Shown: piece by piece, positions 7,173 to 15,924 of the stretch | Layout: the number at the start of each line of letters is the position of its first letter | Position numbering within the stretch: the first letter of the stretch is position 1 | Assembly: GCA_023410155.1 (NCBI GenBank) | Contig: JAEYQF010000016.1 | Coordinates: 1-18,850 of the forward strand | Direction of reading: 5' to 3' | DNA: 18,850 bases | Source of the DNA: Verrucomicrobiota bacterium | GTDB lineage: Bacteria > Verrucomicrobiota > Verrucomicrobiia > Opitutales > Opitutaceae | The notes under the pieces: model-generated | What the model was told of the DNA's origin: nothing | Database searches by the model: none | Seen by the model: only the letters and a program-made list of their open reading frames with translations | Position numbers and translations under genes: made by a program

Positions 7173-7809
7173 CGTGAAATCGAAACAGCGTGTCGCTGAC
7201 CACGGGGAGGTGTTCACTCCGGCGTGGATGGTCGAGGCGATGCTCGATCTGGTGAAGGGCGAGTCGGAGCGGATCGATTCCCGTTTCCTGGAGCCGGCGT
7301 GCGGGAGCGGCAATTTTCTCGTGCAAATCCTGCGGCGAAAACTGGCCGCGGTTGAGTTGAAATACAGCAAATCCGACTTCGAACGCCGGCACTACGCGCT
7401 GCTGGCCGTGATGTGCGTCTATGGCGTCGAGTTGCTGCCGGACAACATCGCCGAGTGCCGCGCGCACCTGTTGGAGATTTTCGCGGAGTATTTGGGATTG
7501 GAGGCGATGGATGACTTTTATCGCGCGGCGTCCGTCGTGCTCGGTCAGAACATCATTCACGGCGATGCCTTGAAAATGCGGGCGTGGGATAGCTCGCCGA
7601 TCACGTTCGCAGAGTGGGCTTATCTCTGGAAGGGGCGTTTTCAGCGCCGCGATTTCAGCCTGCAGAGCCTCACTCAATCCGCGGCGTTCAGCGAGGAAGG
7701 GTCGCTCTTCGCCGACTTGGGGAAACACGAGATCTTCACTCCGACCAAGACCTACGCGCCGATGACGGTGGGCGAGTTGGCGGCGGCGAAATGGGAGGTG
7801 CAGCTATGA
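7165..7809 (+). CDS. Small N6-adenine-methyltransferase-like subunit (SAM-binding motif present, catalytic NPPY absent)
   Basis: 214-residue protein resembling the N-terminal part of gamma-class N6-adenine DNA methyltransferases. Seen in order: GEVFTPAWMV (14-23, motif X region), FLEPACGSGNFL (41-52, motif I for S-adenosylmethionine), YGVELLPDNIAECR (86-99, motif II with acidic E89) and NIIHGDAL (129-136, motif III). No N/D-P-P-Y/F motif IV follows; the C-terminus is instead a short domain (ITFAEWAYLWKG, then RRDF). So it may bind cofactor but is unlikely to methylate DNA alone. Its stop overlaps the next start (ATGA), and the next gene has NPPY, so the two probably act together. A perfect hairpin covers its ATG and no Shine-Dalgarno is seen. 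Function as a subunit is inference. Confidence 0.85.
   Translation: MSPVKSKQRVADHGEVFTPAWMVEAMLDLVKGESERIDSRFLEPACGSGNFLVQILRRKLAAVELKYSKSDFERRHYALLAVMCVYGVELLPDNIAECRAHLLEIFAEYLGLEAMDDFYRAASVVLGQNIIHGDALKMRAWDSSPITFAEWAYLWKGRFQRRDFSLQSLTQSAAFSEEGSLFADLGKHEIFTPTKTYAPMTVGELAAAKWEVQL
7794..7799 (+). promoter_or_regulatory. Strong Shine-Dalgarno for the Eco57I-type methyltransferase
   Basis: GGAGGT ends 6 bases before ATG 7806, inside the last codons of the preceding gene. It is the best ribosome binding site in the window and fixes the start of the second gene against upstream in-frame alternatives. Confidence 0.7.
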
Positions 7810-9390
7810 GCGCCCAAGCGAGCTTCGCCTTGCGTGGACGTAATCCGGACGTGCTCACGTGCATCGCGAATCTTTCCAACGACGAGGTGTTCACACCGCC
7901 GGAGTTCGCCAACCGGATGCTCGACACGCTGACGGAGGCGTGGGCGGCGAATCACAAGGGGGCGAATCTCTGGGCCGACAAAAATGTCCGGTTTCTCGAC
8001 CCTTGCACGAAGTCCGGCGTGTTCCTGCGCGAGATCACGCGACGACTCGTGCAGGGGCTGGAAAAGGAAATCCCGAATCTCGAAAAGCGCGTGGATCACA
8101 TCCTCACGAAGCAGGTATTCGGTATCGGCATCACCAAGCTCACGAGCCTGCTGGCGCGGCGCAGCCTGTATTGCTCGAAGCACGCCAAGGGCGAGCACTC
8201 GATTGCGACGTCGTTCGCCACAGATGACGGCAACATTTGGTTCAAACGCACGAAGCACACGTGGGAAGGCGACAAGTGCCGTTACTGCGGCGCGGGACGG
8301 TCCGTCTTTGAGAGGAACGCGGCGCAAGAAACCCACGCCTACGCCTTCATTCACACCGACAACGTCAAGGCAAAGCTGGCCGAAAGTTTTGGAGGAGACA
8401 TGCAGTTCGACGTGATCATTGGGAATCCACCGTATCAAATGACTGGCGGTGGCGGTGGGAGTAACGATTCGCCGATCTACGACTTGTTCGTTGAGCAAGC
8501 ACTTCGGCTTGAGCCACGCTTCTTAAGTATGGTCATTCCGTCGCGTTGGATGGCGGGAGGTCGAGGAATGGAGGAATTCCGCAAAGCAATGCTGTCGGGT
8601 CAGAAAGTCAGCCACCTCGTTGATTATCCAAACTCCGCACAGGTGTTCCCTAGCGTGGACCTCAAGAGCGGCGTCTGCTACTTTCTTTGGGACCGCCAAC
8701 ACAGGGGGGGGTGCTCGGCGACCCTTATTCGAGGCGACGAAGTAGTTGGACCGACGAAGCGTAAACTCGATGAATACGACGTCTTCATTCGGGACGAGCG
8801 GTCCGCGGCCATTTTGAGGAAGGTCTTGAAGCACAATGAACCCAGCTTCGAGGATCTGCTCACGGGCGACACACCGTTCGGTTTGGCGACAAATTTCTCA
8901 GATTTTAGGCAGGGCGAGCCACGTGGCGGCGAAGTAAAAGTTTACGCGAGCTCGAATGCCGGCCGGCGGAGCGGTGCAATAAAGCGATCAATGATAACCA
9001 AGAACGCTCATTTGATTGAAACCTGGAAAGTCCTTACCCCGCAAGCTGGGCCAGGAAGCAGTGGAGGACACGTTTTGCCAGACATGGTTTTGGGTAAACC
9101 CGAAGTGGCTGAGCCGAATTCGGTCTGCACGCAAACTTGGATCGTTGCGGGTCCGCTAAAATCCAGAAAACAGGCCGAAAATGTTTGTTGTTATCTCCAG
9201 ACTTCTTTCGCCCGTTTTATAGTATCGTTGCGGAAGATCAGTCAGCACGCGATGAGGGGAGTGTATCGCTGGCTGCCGCAGCAGGACTGGACGATGGAGT
9301 GGAAGGACGAGGAGCTTTACCGCAAATACAACATAACAAAGAGCGAGATCGCATTCATCGATCGAATGGTTCGTCGAATCGACGCCCGCG

Positions 9391-9398
<8 letters not shown>
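7806..9398 (+). CDS. Eco57I-type N6-adenine DNA methyltransferase with degenerate SAM motif
   Basis: 530-residue modification enzyme. It has DEVFTPPEFANRMLD (26-40, motif X region), then FLDPCTKSGVFLREI (63-77), the motif I position, where the usual PACGSG is altered to PCTKSG. A small insertion with Cys pairs (C123, C158-x2-C161) could bind zinc. VIIGNPPYQM (203-212) is the catalytic motif IV, with N207-P-P-Y210. Residues from about 215 on are expected to include the target-recognition domain. The start at 7806 overlaps the previous stop and follows a strong ribosome site; the stop overlaps the next gene by 8 bases. Rows sampled between 8881 and 9240 are about 40-55% GC, against about 62-77% in rows sampled in the flanking genes, which suggests a swapped recognition domain. 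It probably methylates adenine in the host DNA to protect it from the nuclease-helicase downstream; the site is unknown. Confidence 0.88.
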
Positions 9399-11928
<2,530 letters not shown>

Positions 11929-12087
11929 TTCGTAGATCGTCGCGCAGCCGAAGAGACCGATGGCGGAATCTGAAATCAGAACAGTGGCTCGCGGTCCTTA
12001 CAGTGCCACCCAGCTTGCGCCAAATGGCGGTCCCGCGAGCCGAGACCACCGTGCCGTGGTGATGACTCGGGGACAATGCCGATTTGA
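11929..12087. repeat. Convergent intergenic region with inverted repeats
   Basis: 159 bases between the fusion gene and the gcvP stop. It holds GGCTCGCGG (11986-11994) paired with CCGCGAGCC (12033-12041) over a 38-base loop, ACCAC-cgtgcc-GTGGT (12045-12060) and TCTGA-aa-TCAGA (11969-11980). No T-tract follows any of them. They may jointly end both transcripts or represent an extragenic palindrome. Confidence 0.4.
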
Positions 12088-14976
12088 TTAAGCCGTAGCA
12101 CTCGTCTCCGCGTAGGCTTCCATGCCGATGCAGCTGCAGACGAGATTGCGATCGCCGTAGACGTTGTCCACGCGGCCGACGGCGGGCCAGAATTTGCTCT
12201 GGCGAGTGAAGGGCGAGGGGAACGCTGCCGTCTCGCGCGAATACGGACGCGTCCATTCGTCGGCGCAGACAACCTTCGCGGTGTGCGGCGCGTTTTTGAG
12301 CGGGTTGTTCGTCTTGTCGGATTCGCCATTCACGACCGCTTGCATCTCGCCGTGGATCGCGATGAGCGCGTCGCAGAAACGATCCAGCTCGCTCTTGGCT
12401 TCGCTCTCGGTCGGCTCGATCATGAGCGTGCCGGGCACGGGGAACGAGAGCGTCGGCGCGTGATAGCCGTAATCCATGAGACGCTTCGCGGCGTCCTCGG
12501 CTTCGAGGCCGTGCTTTTTCCAACCGCGCAGATCGACGATGCACTCGTGCGCGACGAGCCCGCTCGCCCCGCGGTAGAGCACGGGGAAGAATTTGTTCAG
12601 GCGATGCGCGACGTAGTTGGCCTTCAGGATCGCGAACTTCGTGGCTTCCGTGAGTCCTTCGGCGCCCATCATCCGGATATACATCCACGAAATGACGAGG
12701 ATGCTTGCGCTGCCGAACGGCGCGGCGCTCACCGCACCGCCGGTGCGAAGCTGAGAGCTGCCGAGCACATGGCCGGGGAGGAAGGGCGCGAGGTGTGCCG
12801 CGACGCCGATGGGCCCCATGCCGGGGCCGCCGCCGCCATGCGGGATGCAAAAGGTCTTGTGCAGATTAAGGTGGCAGACGTCGGCGCCGATGTGGCCGGG
12901 CGACGTGAGGCCGACCTGCGCGTTCATGTTGGCCCCATCCATGTAAACCTGGCCTCCGTGCGCATGGATCGTGGTGCAGATTTCCCGAATGCTCGTCTCG
13001 AATACGCCGTGGGTCGACGGATACGTGACCATGAGTGCCGCAAGATCCTTGGCGTGCTGCGCGGACTTCGCCTTGAGGTCGGCAACATCGATGTTCCCGT
13101 TGGCATCGCAGGCGACGGGCACGACCTTGAAACCGCACATCGCTGCGGTCGCGGGATTGGTGCCGTGCGCGCTGGTGGGGATGAGGCAGATGTTGCGGTG
13201 ACCTTCGCCTCGCGCCGCGTGATACGCGCGAATGACGAGCAAGCCCGCGTATTCGCCCTGCGAGCCCGCGTTGGGCTGGAGCGACACCGCGGCGAATCCG
13301 GTGATCTCGCTCAGCCACGTTTCCAGATCGCGGAAAAGCTTCTGATAGCCGCGCGTCTGCTCGGCCGGGGCGAACGGGTGCAATTGGCCGAACTCCGGCC
13401 ACGAAACGGGAAACATCTCGCTGGTGGCGTTGAGCTTCATCGTGCACGAGCCGAGCGAGATCATCGAATGCACGAGGGAGAGATCCTTCGCCTCCAGCCG
13501 CTTGATGTAGCGGAGCATCTCGTGCTCGGTGTGATAGCGGTGAAACGTCGCGTGCTGCAAGAACGCCGACCGGCGCTCGAAAGGCGCGGGGAAGTATCCA
13601 GATTGTGGATTCAGCTCGGCGAGCTGCGCCTCGAATCCGGCCGCAGCCGACTCGCTGAAGAAGCCGACGATCGTGCGCACTTCGTCAAGCGTGGACGTCT
13701 CATCGAGCGAGAGGCCGACCGTGTAGTCGTCGATGCGGCGCAGGTTGAATTTCTTCGCCTCGGCGGCGGCGTGCACGCGCGCGGCGGACACGTTGCCGAT
13801 CGTGAGCGTGTCGAAGATCGGCTCCTCGTTCACCTTCGCGCCCATGCGGCGAAGCGAGGTCGCGAGCACTTCGGTGAGGAGTTTCACGCGACGTGCGATG
13901 CGACGCAGCCCGTCGGGACCGTGATACACGGCATACATCGAAGCCATCACCGCGAGCAGCACCTGCGCGGTGCAGATGTTGGACGTGGCTTTGTCGCGGC
14001 GAATGTGTTGCTCGCGCGTGCCGAGGGCGAGGCGCATGGCGGGGTCCCCCTGAGCGTCTTTGGAAACGCCCACAAGACGGCCAGGCATCTGCCGCTTGAA
14101 CGCATCCTTGGTCGCGAGAAAACCCGCGTGCGGTCCGCCAAAACCGAGCGGCACCCCAAAACGCTGTGCCGAGCCGACCGCGACATCCGCACCGAATTCG
14201 CCCGGTGCGCGCAGCAGCGTGAGCGCGAGCAGATCGGTGGCGACGATGGTGAAGGCGCCGGCCGCGTGCGCCGCTTCGAAGAGCTTCTCGAAATCGTGGA
14301 TGGAGCCGGTCGTGTCGGGATATTGCACGAGCACGCCGAAGCAATCGGCCGTCGGCGTAAACGCGCGGTGGTCGCCGATCGTGACCTCGATGCCGAGCGG
14401 CTCGGCTCGGGTTTTCACGATGTCGATCGTTTGCGGGTGACATTTCTCGGACACGAAGAAGCGGCGGTGCGCCGCAGCGTCGCCTTCCTTCAGTCGGTGA
14501 CACATCATCATCGCCTCGGCGGCGGCGGTGCCTTCGTCGAGCATCGAGGCATTGGCGATTTCCAAGCCGGTGAGATCGGTGACGAGCGTTTGAAAGTTGA
14601 GCAGCGCTTCGAGTCGGCCTTGCGAGATCTCGGCCTGATACGGCGTGTAGGCGGTATACCAGCCGGGATTCTCGAGAATGTTGCGCTGCACGACCGGCGG
14701 CGTGTGCGTGCCGTAATAGCCGAGGCCGATCACGCTGCGGAAAATCTGGTTCTGCGCGGCGAGTCCGCGGAGTTCCGCCAACGCGGCGCTCTCGCCGAGG
14801 GCGGGCGGTAAATCGAGCGGGCCGCGGCGGATCTGGGCTGGCACCGCGGCATCGATCAACGCATCCACCGACGGCTGGCCGAGTTCGGCCAGCAGGGCGG
14901 CGGTTTCCGCGGGAAAGTTGCCGGTGTGGCGGCGCGCAAACGTGTCGGTCGGGGCGAGCAGGTCGCGAAGGGACAT
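12088..14976 (-). CDS. gcvP: Glycine dehydrogenase (aminomethyl-transferring), P protein of the glycine cleavage system
   Basis: Pyridoxal-phosphate enzyme that decarboxylates glycine and loads the aminomethyl group on the lipoyl H protein, in the cytoplasm. The 962 residues are full length and of the fused alpha-beta form. The cofactor lysine is Lys707 in LHKTFCIPHGGGGPGMGP, close to the position in the E. coli enzyme (about 957 residues). Other familiar blocks are YYGTHTPPVVQRNILENPGW near the N-terminus and SLGSCTMKLNATSEM and HGTNPATAAMCGF in the second half. ATG 14976 (MSLRDLLAPTDTF) is chosen because similarity begins there; the frame stays open to 15213 but that extension is arginine- and glycine-rich and overlaps nth. 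No Shine-Dalgarno precedes it. The T and H genes are not in the window, and no glycine riboswitch was recognised upstream. Confidence 0.96.
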   Translation of the reverse strand: MSLRDLLAPTDTFARRHTGNFPAETAALLAELGQPSVDALIDAAVPAQIRRGPLDLPPALGESAALAELRGLAAQNQIFRSVIGLGYYGTHTPPVVQRNILENPGWYTAYTPYQAEISQGRLEALLNFQTLVTDLTGLEIANASMLDEGTAAAEAMMMCHRLKEGDAAAHRRFFVSEKCHPQTIDIVKTRAEPLGIEVTIGDHRAFTPTADCFGVLVQYPDTTGSIHDFEKLFEAAHAAGAFTIVATDLLALTLLRAPGEFGADVAVGSAQRFGVPLGFGGPHAGFLATKDAFKRQMPGRLVGVSKDAQGDPAMRLALGTREQHIRRDKATSNICTAQVLLAVMASMYAVYHGPDGLRRIARRVKLLTEVLATSLRRMGAKVNEEPIFDTLTIGNVSAARVHAAAEAKKFNLRRIDDYTVGLSLDETSTLDEVRTIVGFFSESAAAGFEAQLAELNPQSGYFPAPFERRSAFLQHATFHRYHTEHEMLRYIKRLEAKDLSLVHSMISLGSCTMKLNATSEMFPVSWPEFGQLHPFAPAEQTRGYQKLFRDLETWLSEITGFAAVSLQPNAGSQGEYAGLLVIRAYHAARGEGHRNICLIPTSAHGTNPATAAMCGFKVVPVACDANGNIDVADLKAKSAQHAKDLAALMVTYPSTHGVFETSIREICTTIHAHGGQVYMDGANMNAQVGLTSPGHIGADVCHLNLHKTFCIPHGGGGPGMGPIGVAAHLAPFLPGHVLGSSQLRTGGAVSAAPFGSASILVISWMYIRMMGAEGLTEATKFAILKANYVAHRLNKFFPVLYRGASGLVAHECIVDLRGWKKHGLEAEDAAKRLMDYGYHAPTLSFPVPGTLMIEPTESEAKSELDRFCDALIAIHGEMQAVVNGESDKTNNPLKNAPHTAKVVCADEWTRPYSRETAAFPSPFTRQSKFWPAVGRVDNVYGDRNLVCSCIGMEAYAETSATA

Positions 14977-15092
14977 GAGGAGAAGTTTGGGCCACCGTAG
15001 CCGCCCGCCTGCGCGCCGCGCAATGGCGATTTGGCTCCGGCTGCATTTGCGATTGAGAACGCGCTGCGAACGCCTCTCCGTTTGACGCTCCT
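14977..15092. promoter_or_regulatory. Divergent gcvP / nth intergenic region
   Basis: 116 bases that should contain both promoters. I see no clear -10/-35 pair, operator or riboswitch in it. Confidence 0.4.
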
Positions 15093-15773
15093 GTGGATCC
15101 CACGCGCTCTTCCAAACCGTTCTGCACCCGCTTCGAACGTGCAGCTTATGTCGATCGCCGGCTGGCGGAGCTGTATCCCGCGCCAGCCATCCCGCTGGAC
15201 CACAAAGACGCATTTACCTTGCTGGTCGCCGTGCTCTTGTCGGCTCACACGACCGACAAATCCGTCAACAAAGCCACGCCTGAACTCTTCGCGCTCGCCG
15301 ACACGCCGGAAAAAATGGCGCGTGTGGCTGTCGACGAGATCCAGCGCATCATCCGGCCCGTCGGCCTCTCACCCGCGAAATCGAAAGCGATTGCCGGCCT
15401 CTCGCGCATTCTCGTCGAGAAACACGGCGGACAAGTGCCGCGCACCTTCGCCGAGTTGGAAGAGTTGCCCGGCGTCGGCCACAAGACCGCGAGCGTGGTG
15501 ATGAGCCAGGCGTTTGGCGTCCCGGCGTTTCCCGTCGACACCCATATCCATCGACTCGCGCAACGCTGGAAGCTCACCAACGGCCGCAACGTGGAGCAGA
15601 CCGAGGCGGACCTCAAAAAACTCTTCCCCCGTGAGCACTGGAATCCGCTGCATCTACGCATCATCTACTACGGACGCGAACACTGCACCGCCCGTGGCTG
15701 CGATGGGACGGTCTGCGAGATTTGCCGCACCTTGTTCCCCGAGCGAAAACGAGCCGTCAAGACGCGCGCCTGA
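15093..15773 (+). CDS. nth: Endonuclease III (DNA glycosylase/AP lyase)
   Basis: Base-excision-repair enzyme that removes oxidised pyrimidines and nicks the abasic site. 226 residues. The core has LLVAVLLSAHTTDKSVN (the usual LLSAQTTD region with His in place of Gln), the helix-hairpin-helix LPGVGHKTASVV with the catalytic lysine, and FPVDTHIHRL with the catalytic aspartate. The C-terminus has four cysteines, but spaced C-x4-C-x4-C-x2-C (HCTARGCDGTVCEIC) rather than the C-x6-C-x2-C-x5-C of E. coli. The first, third and fourth could still bind three irons, so the iron-sulphur cluster may be altered or use another ligand. The start is a GTG at 15093 with no Shine-Dalgarno; there is no other good start before the conserved core. 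It diverges from gcvP across 116 bases. Confidence 0.93.
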   Translation: MDPTRSSKPFCTRFERAAYVDRRLAELYPAPAIPLDHKDAFTLLVAVLLSAHTTDKSVNKATPELFALADTPEKMARVAVDEIQRIIRPVGLSPAKSKAIAGLSRILVEKHGGQVPRTFAELEELPGVGHKTASVVMSQAFGVPAFPVDTHIHRLAQRWKLTNGRNVEQTEADLKKLFPREHWNPLHLRIIYYGREHCTARGCDGTVCEICRTLFPERKRAVKTRA

Positions 15774-15844
15774 GCTGCGGGTTCGCGTCCGGCCACGACG
15801 CAAACGCCCGCTTTCCCAACGTGATCGCACGGCATCAGTGCGCA

Positions 15845-15862
15845 CCCGATAACGCAATCGGG
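15845..15862. repeat. Perfect 6-bp hairpin downstream of nth
   Basis: CCCGAT-aacgca-ATCGGG in the gap between nth and the RCC1-repeat gene, followed by GC-rich sequence rather than Ts. It could be a weak terminator for nth or a feature of the next gene's leader. Confidence 0.35.
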
Positions 15863-15909
15863 GCGGAGTCGGCGCGTTGCTGGTGTGCCGTCCGGCAGGA
15901 GCGCTGTCC

Positions 15910-15924
15910 ATGCGCTCGCAATGA
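15910..15924 (+). CDS. Possible four-codon leader peptide overlapping the next start
   Basis: ATG CGC TCG CAA TGA. An AGGAG at 15897-15901 lies 8 bases upstream, good spacing for this ATG but too far (19 bases) from ATG 15921. Its TGA overlaps the RCC1-gene ATG as ATGA. It may couple translation of the large secreted protein or may be chance. Confidence 0.25.
   Translation: MRSQ

Noticed and set aside
7614..7805. Longer upstream start for the Eco57I-type methyltransferase
   Set aside because: The frame is open upstream but overlaps coding sequence of the preceding gene; the strong GGAGGT before ATG 7806 fixes the start.
7165..7809. Truncated pseudogene of a full methyltransferase
   Set aside because: The frame is clean, has its own C-terminal domain, and its end forms an ATGA overlap with the next gene and carries that gene's ribosome site, which points to a natural end.
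12283..14811. 842-codon open frame on the plus strand opposite gcvP
   Set aside because: It is the antisense shadow of a certain gcvP gene in GC-rich DNA. The product is rich in Arg, His, Glu and Ala with no domain motif.
14977..15092. Possible glycine riboswitch upstream of gcvP
   Set aside because: A GGAGAG-like string is present in the right orientation, but the conserved core expected of the aptamer is missing and the space is only 116 bases.
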